Below are positions 50,580 through 58,976 of a stretch of 64,000 nucleotides of DNA, piece by piece. The stretch is taken from assembly GCA_020635015.1 (NCBI GenBank), contig JACKAP010000011.1:62001-126000 (forward strand), given 5' to 3'. The DNA is from Calditrichia bacterium (GTDB taxonomy: Bacteria > Calditrichota > Calditrichia > RBG-13-44-9 > J075). The translations under genes and the position numbers were made by a program. Within the stretch, counting starts at the first letter, position 1. Each line of letters opens with the position of its first letter. The notes under the pieces were generated by a model. The model was not told where the DNA came from. It worked only from the letters and a program-made list of their open reading frames with translations, and searched no databases.

Positions 50580-50729
50580 TCGACGCTCTGCGTCGAGTGC
50601 GCGAACCTTTTGGGATATTGCGTGTTAAAGTAATGTTTTTTATGGCGTGACGCAGAGCGTCGAACGAGAACTAAAGCGAGTTAAATTCAAAAATATAATA
50701 CCGTAATATATCAAGGAATTGGAGGAATA

Positions 50730-53609
50730 ATGAAGCAGTTGATTGCGGCCGGCTGGTTGCTGCTGGCCACGGCGCTCTTTGCCCAGCCGGTGGTGACGGT
50801 GCCGGAGTTTGCCACCGAGAACGACTCGATCAAGATCATATTCGACGCCACCCAGGGCGGGGGGGGCATGGCCGGCTATACCGGTACCCTCTACACCCAT
50901 ACCGGGGTGATCACCAACCTTTCCGGCGGGCAATGGGCCCATGTGATCGGCAGTTGGGGCAATAACAGCACCCAGCCCTCCCTCACCCGCATCGGCACCG
51001 ATCTGTATGAACTGGTGATCGGGTTTCCCCGGCAATTCTACAGCGTCACCAACCCCAATGAGCATATCGAGCAGCTGGCCTTTGTGTTCCGCAGCGCCAG
51101 CGCGACCCAGCAGACCGAAGACCTGTTTGCGGTGATTTACCAGCCGGGCCTTTCCGTGGTGATGATCGAGCCCCAGGTGTCGGTGCCTTTCGGCATCCCG
51201 GAGCGCTCCCCGGCCTTCGTCAGCCCCGGTGATACCCTGCGCATCGCCGCTACCGCCGCCCAGATCGGGGTTCAGTTAAGCTCGATCACCCTGAGCGTGG
51301 CGGGAACCCAGGTGGCTCAAACCACTTCCGATACGCTGATGTATGATTTCATCGCCGATAACTTCGGGCAGGGCATGACGACTGTTTCAGTGATCGCCGC
51401 CGCCACTTCCGGCAGCGCCGATACCGCGAGCTTCAAGGTGATGGTCAATCCCCCGCAAGTGCTGGCCAATCCTCCCGCTGGCGTCAAGCCGGGCATCAAC
51501 TACAACAGCAGCACCAGCGTCACCCTGGCGCTGTTCGCGCCCGAGAAAGAATTTGTCTACGTGATCGGGGATTTTGGCGATTGGATGGTGCTGCCTAACC
51601 GTTTCATGAACAAATATGAAGCCGGCCCGGACAGCGTGCTGTGGTGGCTGACCATCGACGGGCTGACCCCGGGGGTGGAATATGCGTTCCAATACCTGGT
51701 CGACGGCGATCTGCGTATTGCCGATCCCTACACCGACAAGGTGCTCGATCCCTGGAACGATCCGTATATTCCGAGCATTACTTATCCCAATCTCAAACCG
51801 TATCCGAATGGCAAGACCGCCGAGCCCACGTCAGTGTTTCAGACCAATCAGACCCCTTACGTCTGGCAGCACAGCGCCGGCTACCAGCGCCCGGTGCAGG
51901 AAGCGCTGGTGATCTATGAGATGCTGTTGCGCGATTTCATTCACCGCCACGATTACCAGACCCTGATCGATACCCTGGATTACCTGGAAAATCTCGGGGT
52001 CAATGCCATCGAGCTGATGCCCTTCAACGAGTTTGAAGGCAACAGCAGTTGGGGCTATAATCCCTCGTTCTACTTTGCTCCGGACAAATATTATGGCACC
52101 AAAAACGCGCTGAAAACATTTATTGATGAATGCCACAGCCGTAATATCGCAGTGATTATGGACATGGTGCTGAACCATTCCTACGGGCAGAGCCCCCTGG
52201 TACGGCTCTACTGGAACAGCCAGCTCAACCGCCCGGCCGCCAATAATCCCTGGTATAATGAGGTTTCTCCCAATCCGGTGTACGCCTGGGGAAGTGATTT
52301 TAACCATGAGAGCATCCATACCCAGGCCTTCGTCGACCGGGTAAACCGTTATTGGCTGACCGAATATCAGGTCGACGGCTTCCGTTTCGATTTCACCAAG
52401 GGCTTTACCAACACCCCGGGAGACGGCGGGGCCTTCGACCAGGCCCGGATCAATATTCTCAAGCGCATGTCCGATGAGATCTGGGCGGTCGACGGCAGCG
52501 CCTATGTGATTTTGGAGCATTTTACCGATAATACCGAGGAAAAAGTTCTGGCAGAATACCAGAACGGGATGATGATCTGGGGCAACTTGAATTACAATTA
52601 TAACGAAGCGACCATGGGTTATCATGACAACGGCAAGTCCAATTTCAGCTGGGGATACTACGGCAACCGGGGCTGGACCAAGGCCAACCTGGTGACCTAC
52701 ATGGAAAGTCACGACGAAGAGCGCCTGATGTATAAAAATCTGGAATTCGGGAACAGTTCCGGCAGCTATAACATCAAGGATCTGGAAACTGCCCTGCAGC
52801 GCATCAAGCTGGCCGGCGCGTTTTTCTTCACCTATCCCGGGCCGAAGATGGTCTGGCAGTTCGGCGAGCTGGGTTATGATATCTCGATCGACGATCCCTG
52901 CCGGGTATGCGAAAAGCCGATCCTCTGGCAGTATTTCGATGCTACCGAGCGCCACAAACTTTACAAGACTTTTCAGGCACTGCTCAAGCTGCGCCGGGAG
53001 AATGCGCCTTTCCACAGTCCCAGCTCCTTCGTGTCGATGGATTTGAGCGATCCCCAGGGGCGTAAGCGGATCGGCATCATTCACCCGGACATGCGGGTGG
53101 TGATTTTGGGGAACTTCGGGGTGACGACCCAGAGCTTCAACCCCAGCTTCTACAACACCGGCACCTGGTATGATTATTTCAGCGGGGACAGCATCGAGGT
53201 CGCCAATGTCAACGATCAGCTGACCCTGGGACCGGGCGTATTCCACATCTTCACCGACGTGCGCCTGCCGGCGCCGGAGCCGGGGTTGGTGACCGGCATC
53301 GTGGAAAACCGTGCGCCGGGGCTGACGCCGGCGGATTTTGCGCTGCACGCCAACTATCCCAATCCGTTCAATCCGGAAACCACCATCGAGTTCGACGTGG
53401 CCCGGGCCGGCAAGGTGAAGCTGGCGGTTTATAATGTGCTTGGCCAGCAGATCAGAATTCTCAGCAATTCTCAGTTGAATCCGGGAAGTTACCGGGTTAA
53501 ATGGGACGGCACCAACGACAGCGGGGAGGCGGTCTCCAGCGGGATCTACTTCCTGCGCATGAGCGCCGGCAGCTTTACACAGCACCGGCGGATGCTATTA
53601 ATGAAATAG
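50730..53609 (+). CDS. T9SS-secreted GH13 alpha-amylase with N-terminal beta domains (959 aa)
   Basis: The signal peptide is AAGWLLLATALFAQ. N-terminal beta domains include a CBM48/E-set module (ALFAPEKEFVYVIGDFGDWM). The GH13 barrel has VIYEMLLRDF, IAVIMDMVLNHSYG, nucleophile Asp554 in DGFRFDFTKG, acid Glu596 in YVILEHFTDN and Asp662 in MESHDEERL. A C-terminal linker YPNPFNPETT and sorting domain ending HRRMLLMK follow. It is an extracellular, surface-displayed amylase acting on starch or glycogen. The ribosome site GGAGGA precedes ATG. The sorting domain and following terminator are nearly the same as those of the next gene. Confidence 0.93.
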   Translation: MKQLIAAGWLLLATALFAQPVVTVPEFATENDSIKIIFDATQGGGGMAGYTGTLYTHTGVITNLSGGQWAHVIGSWGNNSTQPSLTRIGTDLYELVIGFPRQFYSVTNPNEHIEQLAFVFRSASATQQTEDLFAVIYQPGLSVVMIEPQVSVPFGIPERSPAFVSPGDTLRIAATAAQIGVQLSSITLSVAGTQVAQTTSDTLMYDFIADNFGQGMTTVSVIAAATSGSADTASFKVMVNPPQVLANPPAGVKPGINYNSSTSVTLALFAPEKEFVYVIGDFGDWMVLPNRFMNKYEAGPDSVLWWLTIDGLTPGVEYAFQYLVDGDLRIADPYTDKVLDPWNDPYIPSITYPNLKPYPNGKTAEPTSVFQTNQTPYVWQHSAGYQRPVQEALVIYEMLLRDFIHRHDYQTLIDTLDYLENLGVNAIELMPFNEFEGNSSWGYNPSFYFAPDKYYGTKNALKTFIDECHSRNIAVIMDMVLNHSYGQSPLVRLYWNSQLNRPAANNPWYNEVSPNPVYAWGSDFNHESIHTQAFVDRVNRYWLTEYQVDGFRFDFTKGFTNTPGDGGAFDQARINILKRMSDEIWAVDGSAYVILEHFTDNTEEKVLAEYQNGMMIWGNLNYNYNEATMGYHDNGKSNFSWGYYGNRGWTKANLVTYMESHDEERLMYKNLEFGNSSGSYNIKDLETALQRIKLAGAFFFTYPGPKMVWQFGELGYDISIDDPCRVCEKPILWQYFDATERHKLYKTFQALLKLRRENAPFHSPSSFVSMDLSDPQGRKRIGIIHPDMRVVILGNFGVTTQSFNPSFYNTGTWYDYFSGDSIEVANVNDQLTLGPGVFHIFTDVRLPAPEPGLVTGIVENRAPGLTPADFALHANYPNPFNPETTIEFDVARAGKVKLAVYNVLGQQIRILSNSQLNPGSYRVKWDGTNDSGEAVSSGIYFLRMSAGSFTQHRRMLLMK

Positions 53610-53650
53610 TATGGTATGACCCAAACTACGGGGCATACCATACTATTTTG
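53604..53650 (+). terminator. Terminator overlapping the amylase stop codon
   Basis: Perfect 15-bp arms at 53604-53618 and 53634-53648 (core TAGTATGGTATG) end in TTTT. The stem includes the TAG stop. A close relative follows the next gene. Confidence 0.85.
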
Positions 53651-53890
53651 GCTTGTATCAAGATGGCACAACCTGGCAACCATGTATCCGTGTCATCAGC
53701 GTTCTATTAAGATTAGCGCGCCATCCTGGAAAGGGTGGTGCGTTTTTTTTGTACGGGATTGGGACCGTCGCTCTGTTATCATTCCATCGAGAAAATGCCG
53801 ATAGAATGTTGCAAAAACAAACAACTCTCACTACATTAAACCAAACTGACATCATCTCTCATTTATATCACCTTGATAAAGGAGGCTGAA

Positions 53891-55411
53891 ATGAAACGGT
53901 ATGTCCGCCATTCAGTCATTTTATTGCTGGGTATTATGATCAGCGCACTGCATGCGCAGGATGACCTGACCTTTCAGGTGAACATGAGTATTAAATCTGA
54001 TGAAGGCGTCTTCAATCCCGGCGCCGGTGACATCGTGGTGGTGCGGGGCGAATTCAACGGGTGGGCCGGCAACGCCGAGCAGTTGTTTGACGCCAATGCG
54101 GATAAGATCTATGACGGCACGTTCAATATCGCCACCGGTACCAGCCCGCAATATTACAAATTCGTAATCGTCAATAGCAACGGTGATATTTGGGAAGGAG
54201 ATCCCGATCGGGAAGTGATCCTGACCGGCTCGCCGCAGGTGCTGCCGGTGGTGTGGTTTGATAATGATTCTACCTTCGGTTTTCCACCATTTGGGTCGAT
54301 TTTATTCCAACTAAACATGGAAGCGGCCACTGCCGTCGGCCTGTTCGACGGCTCGGCCAATGACAGCATATTTGTCTATGGATCATTTAACAATTGGGGG
54401 CCTAATGACAACAACTTCCTGCTGCAGCAAATCTTTGGCGAGCCTTTTGGCTATGAGTTAAATGCCGGCGTAATTGCGGAAGTAGGTTCTCTCGTGCAGT
54501 ACAAATACTATTTGAATCGAAATGATAGTGCCTTTGAAGGCTGGGAAGAACCACCCACAATGGGCGGCGGCAACCGTATTGTAACGTATCAAGGAACCAA
54601 TACCCAGGTGGAGCCGATGCGCTGGTTCATGGATATCCCCAATGAAGGTGTGATCTCCAGCGGCAGCGTTACCGTGCATCTGTCGGTTGATATGACTCCG
54701 GCGCTGAGCCTCTCCGATCCATTCGATCCGGCGGTCGATCATGTGTACTTCTCCGGGGAGGATCAGTTTATGGGCTGGACCCAGGGCTGGGATCCACAGC
54801 GCGGGGTTCAGGAGGATCTTGAGTATAGCGATGTCGACGGCGATCTGATCTATGACCTGACCCTGACCCTCAATTCCCCGACCTATTATGCCCTGGTCTA
54901 CCGGGTCTGTTTCGGTGAAACGCCCGCAGCCGTCACTTGCGAGGGGGGCGGGTTTGATTTCGGCAAGAGCCGCTCCCGTTATATTTGGGATTCGAACAGC
55001 GGCTCGATTCCCACTGAGATCACTTTCGCGACCGACGTTTACACTGAGAATCCCCCGCTGGTGGTGGAGACGCATCCCCATGCCGGCATTGTTGGGCTGG
55101 ATGAGCAATCGCCGCAGGATGAGCAGTCCCCGGCTGCTTTCACCTTGCACCAGAACTATCCCAATCCTTTTAATCCGAAAACCACAATCGAGTTTGAAAC
55201 CGCCCAATCCGGCCGGGTGAAGCTGACAGTATACAATGTGCTCGGCCAGCAGATCAAAACCCTCAGTGACGGTCAGTTGAACCCTGGCAGTTACCGGGTC
55301 ACCTGGGACGGCACCAACGACAACGGAGCAGCGGTCTCCAGTGGGATCTACTTCCTACGCATGAGTGCCGATAGCTTTTTGCAGCATCGGCGGATGCTGT
55401 TAATGAAATAA
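53891..55411 (+). CDS. Secreted CBM-like protein with T9SS sorting domain, paralog 2 (506 aa)
   Basis: ATG 53891 has a perfect AAAGGAGG site. The signal peptide HSVILLLGIMISALHAQ is followed by the same three-module body as the protein at 44216 (VVVRGEFNGWAG, VFVYGSFNNWGPND-like, YRVCFGETPAAVTCEGGG). The C-terminal sorting domain differs from that paralog and instead matches the amylase next door (LGQQIKTLSDGQLNPGSYRV ... HRRMLLMK). It probably binds starch at the surface and works beside the amylase. The pattern indicates duplication of the body followed by exchange of the tail. Confidence 0.85.
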   Translation: MKRYVRHSVILLLGIMISALHAQDDLTFQVNMSIKSDEGVFNPGAGDIVVVRGEFNGWAGNAEQLFDANADKIYDGTFNIATGTSPQYYKFVIVNSNGDIWEGDPDREVILTGSPQVLPVVWFDNDSTFGFPPFGSILFQLNMEAATAVGLFDGSANDSIFVYGSFNNWGPNDNNFLLQQIFGEPFGYELNAGVIAEVGSLVQYKYYLNRNDSAFEGWEEPPTMGGGNRIVTYQGTNTQVEPMRWFMDIPNEGVISSGSVTVHLSVDMTPALSLSDPFDPAVDHVYFSGEDQFMGWTQGWDPQRGVQEDLEYSDVDGDLIYDLTLTLNSPTYYALVYRVCFGETPAAVTCEGGGFDFGKSRSRYIWDSNSGSIPTEITFATDVYTENPPLVVETHPHAGIVGLDEQSPQDEQSPAAFTLHQNYPNPFNPKTTIEFETAQSGRVKLTVYNVLGQQIKTLSDGQLNPGSYRVTWDGTNDNGAAVSSGIYFLRMSADSFLQHRRMLLMK

Positions 55412-55452
55412 TATGGTATGACCCGTAGCTTGGGTCGTACCATACTATTTTT
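55407..55452 (+). terminator. Terminator after CBM-like paralog 2
   Basis: The stem GGTATGACCC/GGGTCGTACC with outer ATA/TAT pairs is followed by TTTTTG. It and about 25 following bases (TTTGTATCAAGATGGC and on) resemble the region after the amylase gene. Confidence 0.8.
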
Positions 55453-55645
55453 GTTTGTATCAAGATGGCCCAACTTGGCACCTATACGATGAAAACTGAT
55501 GTCCTCGAAATACTCGAAATGATACGAAAGCATTTAAATATTTATCTTTCTTTGGTGTCCTTTCGAGTGTTTCGTGGGCCAACTTTTAAGATATTAAAAT
55601 AGAACAACATTCGCGACAATCCGCGTCATCCGCGTTCTATTCAGA

Positions 55646-56539
55646 TTAGCGCAATTTTTGCAACTGCGCGTTGATCTCCGGTGCAAAATAGGGCTGCAGC
55701 CGGGGCTGTCCTCGCAGCCGCCCCTGAAGATCTTCCAGTACTTTAACAGCCTCCGGGCTGCGTCCGCTTTGCTGCAGACAGCGGGAGAGAGTGGTGGCGC
55801 CCTTCAGACGGTAGAACATCTGGATGCCGCTGTCCTGCAGCGGGGTCAGCAGCTCGACCGCCCGAGGCAGGTCGGCCTCGCGAGGTTTTTGAGAAACAAA
55901 ATTGCGCGCCGGTACGGAATAATTTTTCCCCCGGGCATAGCGCAGATAGGCGCTGAGCAGGCTGCCGGGGTAATCGCGCAGCATGGTGTCAGTTACCTCT
56001 TGCGCTTTGGCGAGTTCATCGCCTCCTTCCAGCATCAGAAACAAACCCACTTCATTATTCTCCAGGATCAGGCGGGCCTGCTTCTCCTCAGCGGCGTTGC
56101 GCGGGGCGATAATGTTCAAGCTTAACGGCGCCGAACGTTCCGCTTTATAGCGCACGGTGACCTTATAGGCGCCGGCCTCCGGGAAAGCATAGCCGTTGCC
56201 CCCGTAGAAAATTCGAGCGGCGCCATGGGCGCTTTCATTGCGGTTGAGGGTGATGCTTTTGTCGGTATCGGCGACATATAGCGGGCTGTAGGGAAGGCGC
56301 TCGCCGCCCGGCCCGCTGATCTCATAAACCAGCGTTTCCATCTCCGGACTCAGCCCGCCGGGGATGGTCATCGTGGTGTTGCCGGTATTGGTTACTTTTA
56401 CCAGCACCACCACCGGCTCGCCCAGTAAAAAGTCGCTCTTTTCCGCACTGAGTTCCAGCTTGAAATCCTGCCCGGATGCTCCGCCCGTCAGACTGACCGC
56501 GAGCCAGACGGCCATCATGGTTAAGAAAGAATATCGCAT
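55646..56539 (-). CDS. Exported hypothetical protein with Ig-like domain and helical repeats
   Basis: A 297-residue protein; ATG 56539 with GGAG upstream starts a signal peptide (FLTMMAVWLAVSLTGGASG). The N-terminal half is an Ig/BsuPI-like beta-sandwich (LELSAEKSDFLLGEPVVVLV, LVYEISGPGGERLPY, AGAYKVTVRY). The C-terminal half is helical and TPR-like (AVELLTPLQDSG, CLQQSGRSPEAVKVLEDL). It is probably periplasmic and protein-binding. No catalytic residues recognised; function unknown. A single GAACGCGGATG-type half repeat lies before its 3' end. Confidence 0.75.
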   Translation of the reverse strand: MRYSFLTMMAVWLAVSLTGGASGQDFKLELSAEKSDFLLGEPVVVLVKVTNTGNTTMTIPGGLSPEMETLVYEISGPGGERLPYSPLYVADTDKSITLNRNESAHGAARIFYGGNGYAFPEAGAYKVTVRYKAERSAPLSLNIIAPRNAAEEKQARLILENNEVGLFLMLEGGDELAKAQEVTDTMLRDYPGSLLSAYLRYARGKNYSVPARNFVSQKPREADLPRAVELLTPLQDSGIQMFYRLKGATTLSRCLQQSGRSPEAVKVLEDLQGRLRGQPRLQPYFAPEINAQLQKLR

Positions 56540-56574
56540 GTTTATCTCCAGTTTATTTTTTTTAATACTTTTAT

Positions 56575-56701
56575 CCACGGATTACACGGATTTTCACTGA
56601 GTGAAACACTCGTCTGTTAATACACAATATATTAATCTTCCTGAAGCATATCTGTAGAAGTTCTTTTGTCTTTAATTCGTGTTAATCCGTGTAATCCGTG
56701 G
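56575..56701. repeat. Inverted repeat, CCACGGATT family
   Basis: The left arm begins CCACGGATTACACGGATTTT and the right arm ends GTTAATCCGTGTAATCCGTGG. It separates two minus-strand genes. Confidence 0.85.
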
Positions 56702-56713
56702 TTCCAAAAAAAA

Positions 56714-57961
56714 TCAATGTAAATTATTGCAGGATCGGCCCGACCCGAACGCCTCGCCCCCCGGGCCCACCGCGTCGATGTCGTGCGATTCCAGGTGGTC
56801 GCAGCTATTGTCGGAAAAAATATAGCGAAAGTTTGAGCCCACCACTGAAGTCTGATTCATGATGCTGCGCACCCCGTCGCCATCGGAGTGGAGCAGGTTA
56901 AACCCGTGCCCGGCTTCGTGCATGGTGGTGCGCAGGTATTTATCCTCCAGGTCCGATCCGCTGAAGGCGTTGCGGAACACCGAAAATCCCAGCCGCCGCT
57001 CGGCATTGGGGAGCGAGGGAACGCTGCCGGTGTTCATGAACATGATGCCGAGGAGTCCCTGGTCATCCGCAGTGACAAAGGCGCCGTGCATATAAAATTC
57101 CGATCCACCCGGCAAATTGGCGTTGGCCTGCCAGAAGCTATACATGTCGGCGGGCGTGAACACCGCACCGGCCTGGGGATCGGGAATGGCGGTATCATCA
57201 TAGCTCAGTTCCAGGATCCAGCCGCACTCGGTATAACCCCGACGCATGGTGGAGAGGGTATTGTTGCGGAAGCGGTAATAATCCGGCAGGGGAATGCCAT
57301 CCAGCGCGTCAAATTCCATCATGCATACCCGGGTGGGCACCTTGAAGGTGAAATCCGGGGAGTTGTTGTTGCCGGGATTGCGCACCTGAACGGTGTGGGT
57401 AGATCCGAGCGTGAAGGGCGTTTGTGGCTCGCAGATGATCGCGTTATCGACGAACTCCAGGGGCAGGGCGCGCAGCGGGAGGGAACTGCCGGCATATCGT
57501 TTTACCTCCACACCGTCGATGAAGACCTTTGAAAGGGTGGTGAATTTACTGCCGAAAACGGTAATCTCCTTACCCTCGCGATTGGGGATTTCCACCCCAT
57601 CAATCTGCGGCGACTCCGGCGTACCTCCGGCGGTGACAGTGAAGCTGCTGGCAGCGGAAGTTTCGCCGTCGGAGCGCACTTGCACGTCTTTGTTGCCGGC
57701 GGCAGTACCGTAGGGAACGGTGAAGCGGAGAATCTTTCCCAGCCCCAGATTGCTGGCGTAACGGGTTTCCACTGCAGTGCCGTCGAAAAGCACCACGCCA
57801 CCCAGACCGCCCTGGGTAAAGCGTACTTCCACAATGGTGCCGCCCGGTCCGGATGCCGGGGTCATCGATTGAATGACCGGCGGTTTGCCGGTGCAACCCG
57901 CCAGCATTCCGAATAAGACTGCCAGGACCGGCAATAAACCTAATTGACGATATATTCGCAT
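56714..57961 (-). CDS. Metzincin-like lipoprotein with IPT/TIG domains
   Basis: A 415-residue lipoprotein with lipobox LFGMLAGCTG. Two IPT/TIG Ig-like domains follow (VIQSMTPASGPGGTIVEVRF, and a second near residue 110 with EITVFGSKF). The C-terminal zinc protease region has HEAGHGFNLLH (His348, Glu349, His352, His358) followed by SIMNQ, a candidate Met-turn. This is the metzincin HExxHxxGxxH pattern with Asn in place of the conserved Gly. It is probably a surface or periplasmic metallopeptidase; substrate unknown. Its 3' end abuts an inverted repeat. Confidence 0.82.
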   Translation of the reverse strand: MRIYRQLGLLPVLAVLFGMLAGCTGKPPVIQSMTPASGPGGTIVEVRFTQGGLGGVVLFDGTAVETRYASNLGLGKILRFTVPYGTAAGNKDVQVRSDGETSAASSFTVTAGGTPESPQIDGVEIPNREGKEITVFGSKFTTLSKVFIDGVEVKRYAGSSLPLRALPLEFVDNAIICEPQTPFTLGSTHTVQVRNPGNNNSPDFTFKVPTRVCMMEFDALDGIPLPDYYRFRNNTLSTMRRGYTECGWILELSYDDTAIPDPQAGAVFTPADMYSFWQANANLPGGSEFYMHGAFVTADDQGLLGIMFMNTGSVPSLPNAERRLGFSVFRNAFSGSDLEDKYLRTTMHEAGHGFNLLHSDGDGVRSIMNQTSVVGSNFRYIFSDNSCDHLESHDIDAVGPGGEAFGSGRSCNNLH

Positions 57962-58098
57962 ATCTACTTCCTTTCGTTATAAGGTGAATATAAAATGCTT
58001 AAATGTTTCACAACGAGCAGGAAACAGTCATAAGAGCAGGTAAGGTAGAAATAATTCTCAGAATAGCTTTGATCGATTTTTATTTACCGTTGCGCCGG

Positions 58099-58629
58099 TC
58101 ATTCGCAATCGCATAAATGTAAGGCATATTTCAGGTGGGTCAGGCGGGCAGGGCCGAATCTGGGCCGGTGAACCATGAACATGTTGTCGAATTCATTTTC
58201 GGGGATCGGGGGAGGGGAGGGGATACCCAGTGCTTCGATAATGTCCGGCACCGTGTTGGAATGTCCGGCTACCAGCACGGACTTGCCGGCAAAATCGGTT
58301 AAAATTCGCCCGGTCAATTGGGTGATATCCGCTGCTGGAATAATTTGCGGATTTAACCCCAGTAAAATGGCAAGCGAATCAGCGGTTTGTTGAGTGCGGA
58401 GAAATTCCGAGACGAAGATTGCTTGCACCCCGGTACTGCTGAGAGCATGGGCCAGGGCGCCGGCGCGGCGGTGCCCGTCTTCCGTGAGAGGGGGATTATT
58501 CCCCGGCGCCTTTTCTGCATGGCGCACCAGGATAATTGTTGTTACAGGATTAAACCAACAGCGATAGCCCAATATGAGGATGATGATCAGGCTGGCGATA
58601 ATGGCCGGATAGGCGTAGATTTTTTTCAT
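58099..58629 (-). CDS. Membrane-anchored histidine phosphatase (SixA/PGM family)
   Basis: A 176-residue protein. ATG 58629 is chosen; upstream in-frame codons come from the TTGGTTTTTGG repeat. It has an N-terminal anchor helix (YPAIIASLIIILILGYRCWF). The phosphatase domain carries ILVRHAEKAP with the catalytic His, EFLRTQQTADSLAI, and LVAGHSNTVPDI with the second His. These are histidine-phosphatase superfamily hallmarks, close in size to SixA, but the domain would lie outside the membrane. Substrate unknown. A Pro-rich segment (PSPPPIP) is encoded opposite a G-quadruplex motif. Confidence 0.85.
   Translation of the reverse strand: MKKIYAYPAIIASLIIILILGYRCWFNPVTTIILVRHAEKAPGNNPPLTEDGHRRAGALAHALSSTGVQAIFVSEFLRTQQTADSLAILLGLNPQIIPAADITQLTGRILTDFAGKSVLVAGHSNTVPDIIEALGIPSPPPIPENEFDNMFMVHRPRFGPARLTHLKYALHLCDCE
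58201..58220 (+). other. G-quadruplex-type motif inside the phosphatase gene
   Basis: Four runs of four or five G with loops ATC, A and A lie on the plus strand, opposite the coding strand for PSPPP. Confidence 0.7.
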
Positions 58630-58717
58630 AAACATATAATAAGGCAGAACCGGCTTAATATCAACCGAAATGATGGCGGATGATTTCGGGGCTGCTTTAC
58701 ATGTGAGTCGTTTTTTT

Positions 58718-58801
58718 ATATATTGGTTGTTGGTTTTTGGTTTTTGGTTTTTGGTTTTTGGATGTTGGATGTTGGATGTTGGTCGTTGGTTGTTAGTGGT
58801 T
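58718..58801. repeat. TTGGTTTTTGG and GGATGTTGGATG tandem tracts
   Basis: TTTTTGG units run to about 58760, then GGATGTT units to 58788. The 347-bp gap between the phosphatase and egtB holds these tracts and the inverted repeat at 58839; I see no gene in it. Confidence 0.85.
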
Positions 58802-58838
58802 AATGCCAATTACAAATTGAACAAAACAGATTTATGTA

Positions 58839-58927
58839 GCCACAGATTCACACATATTTACACGGATTTTGTTGTTTTTTGCAAAAAGACCAGTTTTCAT
58901 CGGTGTTCATCCGTGAAAATCCGTGGC
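58839..58927. repeat. Inverted repeat, CCACGGATT family
   Basis: The left arm starts GCCACAGATTCACACAT and the right arm ends GTGAAAATCCGTGGC. It lies just upstream of egtB. Confidence 0.75.
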
Positions 58928-58976
58928 TAAAACTCAACATGTAATTCGCAAAGAGTGAAGACCAAAGGAGAAATCA

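Noticed and set aside
58630..58809. N-terminal extension of the histidine phosphatase
   Set aside because: The extension is coded by TTGGTTTTTGG and GGATGTT tracts; the membrane anchor begins at ATG 58629.
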